Below, one piece after another: positions 16,184 to 24,941 of a stretch of 56,329 bases of DNA; positions within the stretch are counted from its first letter, which is position 1; every line of letters starts with the position of its first letter. Origin of the DNA: Streptomyces sp. sk2.1 (GTDB taxonomy: Bacteria > Actinomycetota > Actinomycetes > Streptomycetales > Streptomycetaceae); assembly GCF_008120935.1 (NCBI RefSeq), contig NZ_RDBO01000077.1:226625-282953 (forward strand), given 5' to 3'. The position numbers and the translations under genes are program-made. The notes below the pieces were generated by a model that worked only from the letters and a program-made list of their open reading frames with translations, was not told the origin of the DNA and searched no databases.

Positions 16184-17776
16184 TCAGGTCGGGTCGACGC
16201 CGTGGCTGCGGAGCCAGGGCAGCGGGTCGATCGCCGCGCCGCCGCCGGGACGCACCTCGAAGTGCAGGTGCGGGCCGGTCGAGTTCCCGGAGTCGCCGGA
16301 GTAGGCGATGACGTCGCCGGCCTTGACCGGACCCGAGCGGATCTTGGTGCTGCTGAGGTGGCAGTACCAGGTCTCGGTGCCGTCGGCCGCGGTGACGATG
16401 GCCATGTTCCCGTAGGCGCTGTTCAGCTGGGTGCGCACGGTGCCGTCCGTCGCGGCCATCACCGGCGTGCCCTGGAGGACGGGGAAGTCGATGCCGGTGT
16501 GCCGGGACATCCAGTTGACGCCCGACTGGCCGAAGTACGCGCTGAGGGTGTGCTGGGCGACCGGCATGACGAACTTGGGCCGCAGCGCCTCCTTGCGGGC
16601 GGCCTCCTCCTCGCGCTTCTTCTTCTCGGCGGCCTGCCGCTCCCGCAGGTCGATGCGTTCCTGGGTGCGGCTGGCGCGGTCGGCGAAGTTCTCGGCGTCG
16701 GCGCTGAGGTTGGCCAGCTGGGTGTCCAGCTCGTTGTTGGCCACGCCCGGCTTGACGGTTCCGGCGTCGGGAGCCGCCATCGTGGTCTTGCCGTCGTCCT
16801 TCTTGTCCTCGCCGCCCAGTCCGCCGACGGAGGCGGCCGCGATGCCGGCCACGCTCATCACGCAGGCGGAGGGAATGGCGACGGTGAGGAGCGCGGAACG
16901 CTTCGCGGGGGAACGCCGCCTGCGGCTGTTGCCGCCGTTGCCGCGGGCCGAGGTGCGGCCGATCGGTCGGTGCGGGTCGTTCGCCGGGGCGGGCAGATCC
17001 GCGTCCAGGACCGGGAAGTCGCGGGTCGGGACGTCGTGGATCGAGGGGCCCCGGTCGGCGTCGCCGTCGGTGCCGTGGTCCGGGTCGGCCGCGTGCTCGG
17101 CGTCGTGCCCGTGCCCGTCGGTGCGGTAGGGGTCGTACGGGTCGTAGGAGCCCTCACCGGTGTAGAACTCGTACGACTCGTGCGCCGCGCGGGTCTCCTG
17201 GACCCCGTACGCGTCGTGCGCCGCCGGTGCCTCGTGCGGCACCTGTTCGGTCTGCGCGGTCTGTGCCGTCCGCTGTTCGTGCTCGGGCGTGGCGCCGGTG
17301 TTCCAGGCCGTGGCGTCGTACACGCCGGAGTCGTACGCGGCCGTGTCGGTCGCCGCCCATTGGTTGCCCGGCTGCCAGCCGCCGGTGTCCCACTGGCCCG
17401 TGGCGTCCGGGGAGTCGGCCTGGGCCGGGACGCCCATGAAGCCGGAGGTGTCGGTGAGCACGGTCGCGGTCGTGCCGTAGTCGGCGGCGGGCGTCCAGGT
17501 GGCCGTGGTCGAGTAGGTCGGCGCCGCCTCGTACTGCTGCTGGGGCTGTGCCGCGTACGTGCCGTACCCGTCGTACGAGGCGGTCGGGTGCGCGCCCGTG
17601 TCCCACTGCGTGGAGTCGTACTGGCCGCTGTGCCCCATCTGTCCGGCGCCGTAACCGTTGCCGTAGGCGCCGTCGTGGCCGCCGGGGAGCGAACCGAAGA
17701 GGGGGTCGGTGTGGAAGCTGCCGGTGGCATCGCTGTCGTACCCGGCATACCCGGCGTGGGGGTGCTGGTCGTTCAC
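16184..17776 (-). CDS. M23 family metallopeptidase, membrane-anchored
   Basis: A 530-residue protein. The first 290 residues are a low-complexity, Gly/Ser/Thr/Tyr/Asp-rich cytosolic region. A basic stretch and one membrane span (LLTVAIPSACVMSVAGIAAASVG) follow, then a coiled coil with a KKKREEEAARKEA run, then an M23 (LytM) domain. Zinc ligands are visible in HTGIDFPVLQG and PHLHFEVRPGGG. M23 enzymes cleave peptidoglycan cross-bridges or serve as amidase activators. GTG 17776 is chosen because the frame upstream is not protein-like and GAGAGAAG precedes it. The long cytosolic N-terminus makes this a type II membrane protein rather than a secreted enzyme. Confidence 0.9.
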   Translation of the reverse strand: MNDQHPHAGYAGYDSDATGSFHTDPLFGSLPGGHDGAYGNGYGAGQMGHSGQYDSTQWDTGAHPTASYDGYGTYAAQPQQQYEAAPTYSTTATWTPAADYGTTATVLTDTSGFMGVPAQADSPDATGQWDTGGWQPGNQWAATDTAAYDSGVYDATAWNTGATPEHEQRTAQTAQTEQVPHEAPAAHDAYGVQETRAAHESYEFYTGEGSYDPYDPYRTDGHGHDAEHAADPDHGTDGDADRGPSIHDVPTRDFPVLDADLPAPANDPHRPIGRTSARGNGGNSRRRRSPAKRSALLTVAIPSACVMSVAGIAAASVGGLGGEDKKDDGKTTMAAPDAGTVKPGVANNELDTQLANLSADAENFADRASRTQERIDLRERQAAEKKKREEEAARKEALRPKFVMPVAQHTLSAYFGQSGVNWMSRHTGIDFPVLQGTPVMAATDGTVRTQLNSAYGNMAIVTAADGTETWYCHLSSTKIRSGPVKAGDVIAYSGDSGNSTGPHLHFEVRPGGGAAIDPLPWLRSHGVDPT

Positions 17777-17856
17777 CAACTTCTCTCTCGCCTCGGCAGC
17801 AGGACCTGTGGGCCCGGGTTCCGGTGGGGGGATCCCAGGGGGGAGCAGTGGCCGCG

Positions 17857-17886
17857 ACTGTACCCGGCGGTATGCGACGCCGACAA
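17857..17886 (-). promoter_or_regulatory. promoter of the M23 peptidase gene
   Basis: On the minus strand TTGTCG (17881-17886), an 18-base spacer and TACAGT (17857-17862) precede the GTG start by about 80 bases. The remaining 17887-18084 interval before the lipase stop shows no gene. Confidence 0.5.
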
Positions 17887-18084
17887 TCTTCGGCGGGCCC
17901 TGACGGCTCAGGAAACGGGCAATCGGCCGCCTTTCGACGGTCCGGGCACACAGCCTTGGCTCTATGTTCGAAGTTTGTTCTATTTGCGGGGTGTCGGCGG
18001 ACACGGTATGGGAGCGCGGAACGGGGCGCCGTGGGTGTCCAGGGCACCCGGGCTGCTCGGGGTGGCCCGGGAGTCCGGGCCGGG

Positions 18085-19173
18085 TCAGGCCGCCGAGACG
18101 GTCCCGTCGGTTCCCCCGGCCTTCCCGGGGCCTTCGGGCTCTTCGGCTCCGGCCGTCGGCTCACCGGATTCCAGTGCCTGCCGGACCGCGGCGACGACCG
18201 ACGGGTGCACCGGCAGCGCGAGATGGCCGATTCCCGTGACCCGTACGTTCAACGCGTCGAGATCCGGATGGTCGATGCGGGCCGCCTCGGTCGGGACGAC
18301 CACCCGGTCCAGCTCGCTCCAGAAGCTCACGAACCGGGTGCGGCAGCCGGGCGCGGGCCTGCGCAGCTCCTCGATCGGGACGGAATCCGTGCGCATCTGC
18401 CGCACGATGGGGTGGGCGCTCGCCAGCGGGGCGACGGCGGTGCCCTGGTGCGGGGTGCCGAGGGTGACCAGGGTGCGGACCCGCTGGTCGCCGCCCAGTC
18501 GCTGCACGTAGTAGCGGGCGATCAGGCCGCCGAGGCTGTGCCCGACGATGTCGACCTCGTGGTGCCCGGTGCGGGCGCAGATCTCCTCGACGTGCCGCCC
18601 GAGCAACTCGGCCGCCGTACGGATGTCGCAGGTCAGCGGCGAGTAGTTGAGCGATTCCAGATGGCGCCAGCCGTGCCGGGCGAGGGAGCGGCGCAGCAGG
18701 ACGAAGACCGAGCGGTTGTCGACGAAACCGTGCAGAAGCACGACGGGCGGCCGCTCGTCGCCCTCGACGGGGAGGCCGGAGGTGCCGGCCGGAGCGGTGG
18801 GCTCGACGGGAACGGCGGGCGGGGGAACGGCGGGGCCGAGGCAGTCCGGGACGGTACGTGGCCCTGCGGAGCCTGCCCGGCCTGCGGAGCCTGCTCGGCC
18901 TGTGGGGCCTGCTCGGCCTGTGGGGCCTGCTCGGCCTGTGGGATCTGCGAGATCTGTGGGGTCTGTGGGATCTGCGGGGTTTATGGGATCTGTGAGGTCC
19001 GTGGGGTCCGACATGGGGTGGCGCTCTCCGGTGATGCCGGTGGGGTAGAGCAGTACGTGTCCGGCGAAGACCACCAGCTCCAGTGCTTCGGCCTTCAGTA
19101 GGGCGGGTGACGGCCGGGTGCGGACCGGGAGCGGCAGGCACAGCAGTGCGGGAAGGAAAGGCGGGACCTTCAT
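18085..19173 (-). CDS. alpha/beta hydrolase (triacylglycerol lipase-like), N-terminally anchored
   Basis: A 362-residue serine hydrolase. The hydrophobic N-terminus (VPPFLPALLCLPLPV, then LELVVFAGHVLLYP) suggests a membrane anchor. Residues about 55-110 are a repetitive Asp/Pro/Thr then Gly/Arg/Ala linker. The catalytic domain follows with the oxyanion segment VVLLHGFVDNRS, nucleophile elbow GHSLGG, an acid in WSELDRVV and a His in GIGHLALPVHP. AAGGAGG six bases before ATG 19173 fixes the start. Lipid ester hydrolysis is the general expectation; the substrate is not known. Confidence 0.88.
   Translation of the reverse strand: MKVPPFLPALLCLPLPVRTRPSPALLKAEALELVVFAGHVLLYPTGITGERHPMSDPTDLTDPINPADPTDPTDLADPTGRAGPTGRAGPTGRAGSAGRAGSAGPRTVPDCLGPAVPPPAVPVEPTAPAGTSGLPVEGDERPPVVLLHGFVDNRSVFVLLRRSLARHGWRHLESLNYSPLTCDIRTAAELLGRHVEEICARTGHHEVDIVGHSLGGLIARYYVQRLGGDQRVRTLVTLGTPHQGTAVAPLASAHPIVRQMRTDSVPIEELRRPAPGCRTRFVSFWSELDRVVVPTEAARIDHPDLDALNVRVTGIGHLALPVHPSVVAAVRQALESGEPTAGAEEPEGPGKAGGTDGTVSAA
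18850..19015 (-). repeat. in-frame minisatellite in the lipase linker
   Basis: Imperfect copies of a 15-18 base unit (core GCCTGCTCGGCCTGTGGG on the plus strand) encode a run of TGRAGP/SAGRAG then DPTD repeats between the membrane anchor and the catalytic domain. Copy number is likely to vary between strains. Confidence 0.6.
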
Positions 19174-19586
19174 GGCCGACCTCCTTGCTCCGGCATCCGG
19201 GGGCGGCCGCCGCGACCCGGATGCCCCCATGGGGTTCCGGGGCGAGGCCGCGGCCGGACCGGCCGGGGACCGGCCCCGGCGCGCGTACCCCTGCTCACCG
19301 GCGGTGACCGAGGGGCGGCCGACGGGCCGGACGGGCGGGGCTGGCCGTACCACCGTGCCGCGCGGCTGGCGGCGCGGTGGTACGGCGACCTCGTAGCGGC
19401 TCCCCTGGCGGCCGGTCCCGCGCGGCAGACCTGCCGTCTCCCGAGGGACCGGCGCCCGGTGAACATGTCCCAGGTGTGATTTCCCCCTCCCCGTCCACCG
19501 CGAAACGACGGCTTGCGGGATGCTGTAGATAACGTTCGTTCACATCCCCGGCCCTTCAGGCACGGGAGACGCATGTGGAGGCAGTG
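19174..19586. other. 413-bp divergent intergenic region
   Basis: No gene is seen between the lipase and icmB starts. It contains an 18-bp hairpin at 19344-19386 and a partial palindrome GTAGATAACGTTCGTTCAC (19525-19543), centred on AACGTT, that resembles a TetR-type operator just before icmB. Confidence 0.4.
19344..19386. terminator. orphan hairpin in the lipase/icmB intergenic region
   Basis: GCCGTACCACCG (19344-19355) pairs perfectly with 19375-19386, and the stem continues inwards for six more pairs with one wobble. It is not at the 3' end of any recognised gene. Confidence 0.45.
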
Positions 19587-20000
19587 ATGGGTGTGACCGG
19601 TCCGATCCGTGTGGTGGTGGCGAAGCCGGGCCTGGACGGCCATGATCGCGGCGCCAAGGTGATCGCGCGGGCCCTGCGCGACGCAGGGATGGAGGTCATC
19701 TACACCGGGCTCCACCAGACGCCCGAGCAGATCGTGGACACCGCGATCCAGGAGGACGCCGACGCGATCGGCCTCTCGATCCTCTCCGGTGCGCACAACA
19801 CGCTCTTCGCCAAGGTGATCGAGCTGCTGAAGGAGCGCGAGGCGGAGGACATCAAGGTCTTCGGCGGCGGCATCATCCCGGAGGCGGACATCCCCCCGCT
19901 GAAGGAGCAGGGCGTCGCGGAGATCTTCACCCCGGGTGCCACGACGGTCTCGATCGTCGAATGGGTCAACGCGAACGTGCGCCACCCCGCCGAGGCCTGA
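19587..20000 (+). CDS. icmB: cobalamin-binding subunit of isobutyryl-CoA/methylmalonyl-CoA mutase
   Basis: A 137-residue B12-binding domain protein with the complete signature: DGHDRGAKV (DxHxxG, His being the lower cobalt ligand), GLSILSGAHNTLF (SxL) and VFGGGIIP (GG). It acts as the small subunit of an adenosylcobalamin-dependent acyl-CoA mutase that interconverts isobutyryl- and n-butyryl-CoA, feeding polyketide precursor supply in Streptomyces. No large subunit is in the window, which fits the known S. coelicolor situation where icmA is elsewhere. GTGGAGG at 19575-19581 supports ATG 19587. Other mutase small subunits of this type cannot be excluded. Confidence 0.85.
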   Translation: MGVTGPIRVVVAKPGLDGHDRGAKVIARALRDAGMEVIYTGLHQTPEQIVDTAIQEDADAIGLSILSGAHNTLFAKVIELLKEREAEDIKVFGGGIIPEADIPPLKEQGVAEIFTPGATTVSIVEWVNANVRHPAEA

Positions 20001-20137
20001 CCGCCCCGCCTTCTCCTTCCCCTCCTTCTCCCCCGGTTCCTTCCGGTCCCTTCCGGCGTCCATGTGGCGGCGGGCCACCTCTCCCGGCCCGCCCGCCAGG
20101 CTTCGCCCCGGAGTTTCCCGCGCCGCTCCGGGCCACG

Positions 20138-21769
20138 TCAGTCCGGTGCCGATGCCGGCGTCGACGCGGGTACCGGTGCCGGTACCGGTATCAGTTCCCG
20201 TTCCATCGCCGCGCGCAGCCGCAGCGTGGAGACCAGCCGCTGGAACGCCTCCGACCAGTAGCCGTTCGCGCCCGGCGAGGCGTCCTCCGGTTCGTCCGGG
20301 GTGGTGGTGAGGACCTCCAGGCGGTCGGCCTCGGCCGGGTTCAGGCAGCGTTCTGCGAGTCCCATCACACCGCTGAAGCTCCACGGGTAACTGCCCGCGT
20401 CCCGGGCGATGTCCAGGGCGTCGACCACCGCGCGGCCGAGGGGTTCGGCCCAGGGCGTCGGGCAGACCCCCAGCAGCTGGAACGCCTCGGACAGGCCGTG
20501 CGCGGCGACGAAGTCGGCCACCCACGCGGCCCGTTCGGGTGCGGGGAGCACCGAGAGGAGCTTCGAGCGCTCGGCGAGCGAGGCCGTGCCGGGGCCGTTC
20601 GACGGCGGGACGGAAGGAGCGCCGAGCAGTGCGCGGGCCCACTCCGGGTCCCGCTGCCGCACCGCCGCCCGGCACCACGCCGCGTGCAGCTCCTCGGCCC
20701 AGCCGTCGGCCACCGGAAGACCGACGATCTCCCGCGCGCCGCGGCCGCCGAACCGCGTCGGCCAGGTCGCGAGCGGGGTCGCCTCCACCAACTGGCCGAG
20801 CCACCAGGACCGTTCGCCCCGGCCGGACGGCGGCACCGCCACCACGCCGTCGCGCTCCATCGAGGCGTCGCACTCGTGCGGTGCCTCCACGGCGACCGAG
20901 GCGCCGTCGCCGGTGAGGTCCGGGCCCACGCACGACAGGGCGCGGGCCGCCATCCGACCGGCGAGCGCCGACTCCGGCAGCGCGGAGAGGAGTTCGGCTG
21001 CCGTGGAGCGGACGTTGCGGCTGCGGTCGGAGAGGGCCTGTTCCAGGAAGGGCTCGTCGGCCGCGGAGAGTCCGGAGCGCAGCGAGTCGAGGAACATCAG
21101 CCGGTCCTCGGCACGCTCGGTGGACCACGTGGACCCGAGCAGCGCGAGCGCCTCGGCGGGGTCGTGCTCCCGGACGGCCCCGAGCAGGGCGACCCGCTCC
21201 GCGAACAGCCCCTCCTCCCACAGCTCTGTGACCGCCTCCGGGTCCGTCACATCGGGCAGCGACGAACCGCCCGACGAGCCGCGCAGCGCGAACTTCCACT
21301 CGGGGTTCAGCCCGGCCAGCCACAGCCCGCGCGGCCCGGCGAAGGCCAGGGCCTGCGGCCGCAGATCGGTGCGGGCCCGGGCCGCGTCCAGCAGGGCCGG
21401 GAGCAGCGGGGCCGGGGCCCGGAAGCCGTACCGGTTGGCGACGGCCAGCCACTGCGGGATCAGCTCGGTGAGGTCGGGGGCGGTGCCGCGCCGGCCGCCG
21501 GAGCCGCCCGACGCCGACCGGTCCGCGAGCAACTGCGCGAGTCTGCGCCGCGCGGCAGGCGGCAGCGGCGGCCGGGGGTCGGAGGGCGCGGGTGCGGGCC
21601 GGGCCGCCGGGGCCGCGGGCAGCAGCCCCGCCCGGCGGCGCACGGTGTGCAGCGCCGCCGTGTCCAGCAGGCCGGTCGGTCCGTCGGCCCCCGCCGGGCG
21701 TCGGTCGGTGCCCAGGAGCGCCGTGGTGACGAGCTCTTCCCAGGCCGCGGGTGTGATCGTGCGAGGCAT
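20138..21769 (-). CDS. DUF5691 family protein (HEAT-like), partner of SWIM gene
   Basis: A 543-residue protein of the DUF5691 family, of unknown function. It is built of repeated amphipathic helices resembling HEAT repeats (for example LFAERVALLGAVREHDPAEALALL and DRSRNVRSTAAELLSAL), suggesting a scaffold that binds protein or nucleic acid. No catalytic motif is seen. AAGGGGGAG just before ATG 21769 fixes the start. It lies 29 bases downstream of the SWIM-domain gene on the same strand, so the two are an operon. The last 15 residues are Pro/Ala/Ser repeats. Confidence 0.85.
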   Translation of the reverse strand: MPRTITPAAWEELVTTALLGTDRRPAGADGPTGLLDTAALHTVRRRAGLLPAAPAARPAPAPSDPRPPLPPAARRRLAQLLADRSASGGSGGRRGTAPDLTELIPQWLAVANRYGFRAPAPLLPALLDAARARTDLRPQALAFAGPRGLWLAGLNPEWKFALRGSSGGSSLPDVTDPEAVTELWEEGLFAERVALLGAVREHDPAEALALLGSTWSTERAEDRLMFLDSLRSGLSAADEPFLEQALSDRSRNVRSTAAELLSALPESALAGRMAARALSCVGPDLTGDGASVAVEAPHECDASMERDGVVAVPPSGRGERSWWLGQLVEATPLATWPTRFGGRGAREIVGLPVADGWAEELHAAWCRAAVRQRDPEWARALLGAPSVPPSNGPGTASLAERSKLLSVLPAPERAAWVADFVAAHGLSEAFQLLGVCPTPWAEPLGRAVVDALDIARDAGSYPWSFSGVMGLAERCLNPAEADRLEVLTTTPDEPEDASPGANGYWSEAFQRLVSTLRLRAAMERELIPVPAPVPASTPASAPD

Positions 21770-21798
21770 TGCTCCCCCTTCGAACTTCGAATCCGACG

Positions 21799-23292
21799 TC
21801 AGATGAGCGGTACGGTCCCGAACGCCGCGTCGACGGGACCGGCCCAGAGGTCCTCGGTGCCGTCCGCACCCGCACCCGTGCCCGTACCGGTATCGGCCCC
21901 GGCCCCGTTCCCCGTATCGGCTTCGGCTTCGGCTCCGGTGGACCAGGCCGCGAGCGGGTCGAAGCCGCGGTGGCCGCATTCGCCGAAGACGGTGACCGGG
22001 GCGCCGCCGGAGAGCGCGACCAGCTTCCACAGGCCGGGCCGGGACAGCGCCGCCGGGGCGACGGGCAGGGCCGCCCCGCCCGCCGCGTCCACCAACTGCC
22101 AGCCGTCCCCGGACGGCACGGGTATGACCTCGCCCAGCGTCACCGGCCAGGAGTCCAGCCAGGGATCGTCCCGCAGGGCCCGCCCGTACGCCCCGATCGC
22201 ATCGGCCGCGGTGCCGCCGGGCGGCGGGGTGCCGACCTGTGACGGCGTCCCGAACTGCTCGCCCAGCTCCGCCCGCAGCTGACCGGCGCCCGGGTAGGGC
22301 GTGATCTCGGCGTCGATCGTGACGCCCACCGGCAGTGCCGGGGCGGGGGAGCGTCCGGGAGCCCCGAAGGACAGCAGCAGCGCCGTGCGGCCCGTCCTCC
22401 TGCCGTGCAGCCAGATGCGGCGGGCGACGATCCGGCCGTCCGGGGTGTCGTACCGGGCGAGGACCAGCCAGTGGTCGCGGACCGGCGGGCCCTCGGCGTG
22501 GGTCGTCAGCCCCACCCGGGTGCGGACCGTGGCAGCCAGCGGCTCCGGCAGCCGGTCGATGCCCAGCCAGGCGCTGTCCAGCAGATGGAGCAGCGCGCAC
22601 TCCTCCAGCAGCCGCACCGGCCATCCCTGGCCGGACCCCGGGACGGACCCCAACTCCCGCACCCTGGCCGCCAGCCCGGGCGCCTGGGCGTCGACCATGC
22701 GGGCCGCCGTCTCCTCCCAGAGCCCGTACCCCGACTGACCGGCCGCCGCGAGCCCCCCGCGCAGCAGGTCCGCGAGCCGCTCCTCCAGCTCCTGCGCACC
22801 ACCGGTGATCCGCTCGGCCCGGCGCTCGGCCCGGCGCCGGGCGGCCTCCGGATCGGCCGGACCGGACGCCGCACCACCCCCCGGTGCGTCCTTCCCCGTC
22901 TTCCCGGCCGTCCGCGCGCGACGGCCCGTCAGCCACTCCCCGGCCCAGTCCGGCGCCTCGCCGCCGGGCAGCGCCGCCCCGTCCGACGCCCAGACCAGCA
23001 GCAGCCCCAGGGCGTGCTTGCACGGGAACTTCCGGCTCGGACAACTGCACTTGTACGCGGGGCCCGTGACGTCCACGACCGTCCGGTACGGCTTGCTCCC
23101 GCTGCCCTTGCACAGCCCCCACACCGCACCCGAGCCGTCGCACCCGCCACCCGACCACGGACCCGCCGAACCGAGCTTGCTCCCCGCCTTGCGCGACGCC
23201 TCGTCAGGAGCGAGGGCCAGTACCTGCTCCACCGTCCAGCGCGCCACCGCAGCGGCGGTGCGCGAAGGTTCTCCCCCGTGAGATAGCAGCAT
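21799..23292 (-). CDS. SWIM zinc finger family protein
   Basis: A 497-residue protein with a SWIM zinc finger near residue 80: YKCSCPSRKFPCKHALGLLL gives CxC-x(n)-CxH. SWIM domains bind DNA or protein. The rest is uncharacterised, with a charged region after the finger and an acidic Gly/Thr/Ala-rich tract near the C-terminus. ATG 23292 is preceded by a TACCGT -10-like box seven bases upstream and no ribosome site, suggesting a leaderless message; TTG 23322 is an alternative. It is first in an operon with the DUF5691 gene and divergent from the MoxR/DUF5682/VWA operon. Confidence 0.87.
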   Translation of the reverse strand: MLLSHGGEPSRTAAAVARWTVEQVLALAPDEASRKAGSKLGSAGPWSGGGCDGSGAVWGLCKGSGSKPYRTVVDVTGPAYKCSCPSRKFPCKHALGLLLVWASDGAALPGGEAPDWAGEWLTGRRARTAGKTGKDAPGGGAASGPADPEAARRRAERRAERITGGAQELEERLADLLRGGLAAAGQSGYGLWEETAARMVDAQAPGLAARVRELGSVPGSGQGWPVRLLEECALLHLLDSAWLGIDRLPEPLAATVRTRVGLTTHAEGPPVRDHWLVLARYDTPDGRIVARRIWLHGRRTGRTALLLSFGAPGRSPAPALPVGVTIDAEITPYPGAGQLRAELGEQFGTPSQVGTPPPGGTAADAIGAYGRALRDDPWLDSWPVTLGEVIPVPSGDGWQLVDAAGGAALPVAPAALSRPGLWKLVALSGGAPVTVFGECGHRGFDPLAAWSTGAEAEADTGNGAGADTGTGTGAGADGTEDLWAGPVDAAFGTVPLI

Positions 23293-23331
23293 GGGAACGA
23301 CGGTAGAGCGCACCACTGACAATCGCCCTGA

Positions 23332-23739
23332 CCTGTTGCTTCAGCGGCCGGCACGCATTTCGACCCCACTCGTCCTACGCGAGTCGACCAGGTGGACGAG
23401 GCCGTCGACGAGGCGTACGAGGTCACCGGCAAGGACATCGACGAGATCCAGTTCCACGGCGGCAGGGGCGATGCCATGGAACCGGAGATCGAGACGGTCG
23501 AGTCGCCCGGGCCGCCGTGGCGGAAGACCGTCACGCCGCGCGGGATCATGCCGTCCGCCGTCATGCCGTTCATCGTGGACGGGAGCACCGCCGACGTCCG
23601 CTGCTCGATCACGTACAAGGGCAAGGTCATCAAGGAGGGCGAGGGCAGGCACATGATCGCCGCGGGCGGCTGCGTGGCCGTCTCCCCGGTGGCGGGCCGA
23701 CCCCCGGGCCCGCGGCGGCCCCGCGCCCGTGACGGGTGA
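23332..23739 (+). pseudogene. 5'-truncated MmpS-like protein remnant
   Basis: The frame is open from 23332 to TGA 23737 but has no credible start: the first candidate is GTG 23392 with no ribosome site, and no signal peptide or lipobox is encoded. The readable part, YEVTG..DIDEIQF, SPGPPWRKTV, STADVRCSITYKGKVIKEG and AAGGC, resembles the C-terminal beta-sandwich domain of MmpS/transport-accessory lipoproteins. It appears to be the tail of a gene whose 5' half was lost. It sits between two divergent operons and keeps its own terminator. Confidence 0.5.
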
Positions 23740-23770
23740 ATCGGCCCCCGGTCGGGGCCGGGGGCCGATT
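23739..23770 (+). terminator. terminator after the MmpS-like remnant
   Basis: Perfect 13-bp inverted repeat AATCGGCCCCCGG (23739-23751) and 23758-23770 with a six-base loop. It insulates the MoxR operon from transcription coming from the remnant. Confidence 0.75.
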
Positions 23771-23828
23771 GTCAGTGCCGTGGTGCACGGTGGAACCACA
23801 TCAGGTCGACCGATCTGGAGGGGGATCC

Positions 23829-24941
23829 ATGACCGTGCCCGAAACCACCGCCGCCACCGGCGCGCAGGCACTGCGCCCGCACGCCGAGGACGCCTTCGCC
23901 CACGAGCTGAAGGCCCTCGCCGCGGCCGACGACCGCCCGCGGCCCGCCCGTTGGCAGCTCTCGCCGTGGGCCGTCGCCACCTACCTGCTCGGCGGCACCC
24001 TGCCCGACGGCACGGTGATCACACCCAAGTACGTGGGCCCGCGCCGCCTCGTCGAGGTCGCGGTGACCACGCTCGCCACCGACCGCGCCCTCCTGCTCCT
24101 CGGCGTTCCCGGCACCGCCAAGACCTGGGTCTCGGAGCACCTCGCGGCCGCCGTCAGCGGTGATTCGACCCTGCTCGTCCAGGGCACGGCGGGCACCCCC
24201 GAGGAGGCCGTCCGCTACGGATGGAACTACGCGCAGCTGCTCGCGCACGGCCCCAGCCGCGACGCCCTGGTGCCCAGCCCGCTCATGCGCGCCATGTCCG
24301 GCGGCATGACCGCCCGCATCGAGGAACTGACCCGGATCCCCGCCGACGTCCAGGACTCGCTCATCACGATCCTGTCGGAGAAGACGCTCCCCGTCCCCGA
24401 GCTGGGCCAGGAGGTCCAGGCGGTCCGCGGGTTCAACGTCATCGCCACCGCCAACGACCGCGACCGCGGGGTCAACGAACTGTCCAGCGCGCTGCGCCGC
24501 CGGTTCAACACCGTCGTGCTCCCGCTGCCGGCCACCCCCGACGCCGAGGTGGACATCGTGTCCCGGCGCGTCGACCAGATAGGGCGTTCCCTCGACCTCC
24601 CGGCCGCCCCCGACGGCATGGCCGAGATCCGGCGTGTCGTCACGGTCTTCCGCGAGCTGCGCGACGGCGTCACCACCGACGGCCGCACCAAGCTCAAGTC
24701 CCCCTCGGGGACGCTGTCGACGGCCGAGGCGATCTCCGTCGTCACCAACGGCCTGGCCCTGGCCGCGCACTTCGGCGACGGAGTGCTGCGCCCCGGCGAC
24801 GTGGCGGCCGGCATCCTCGGCGCGGTCGTCCGCGACCCCGCGGCCGACCGGGTGGTCTGGCAGGAGTACCTGGAGACGGTGGTCCGGGAGCGGGACGGGT
24901 GGAAGGACTTCTACCGCGCCTGCCGCGAGGTATCCGCATGA
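23829..24941 (+). CDS. MoxR-type AAA+ ATPase
   Basis: A 370-residue AAA+ ATPase. Walker A is GVPGTAKT near residue 100. The Walker B/helix region reads IEELTRIPADVQDSLITILSEK, where MoxR proteins normally have an acidic pair. Sensor 1 is FNVIATANDRDRGVNE, and the arginine-finger segment is LSSALRRRFN. MoxR ATPases pair with VWA proteins as chaperones that load metals or remodel complexes (RavA-ViaA, NorQ-NorD, CbbQ-CbbO). A VWA gene is third in this operon, consistent with that. GGAGGGGG precedes ATG 23829, and the stop overlaps the next start as ATGA. Confidence 0.9.
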   Translation: MTVPETTAATGAQALRPHAEDAFAHELKALAAADDRPRPARWQLSPWAVATYLLGGTLPDGTVITPKYVGPRRLVEVAVTTLATDRALLLLGVPGTAKTWVSEHLAAAVSGDSTLLVQGTAGTPEEAVRYGWNYAQLLAHGPSRDALVPSPLMRAMSGGMTARIEELTRIPADVQDSLITILSEKTLPVPELGQEVQAVRGFNVIATANDRDRGVNELSSALRRRFNTVVLPLPATPDAEVDIVSRRVDQIGRSLDLPAAPDGMAEIRRVVTVFRELRDGVTTDGRTKLKSPSGTLSTAEAISVVTNGLALAAHFGDGVLRPGDVAAGILGAVVRDPAADRVVWQEYLETVVRERDGWKDFYRACREVSA

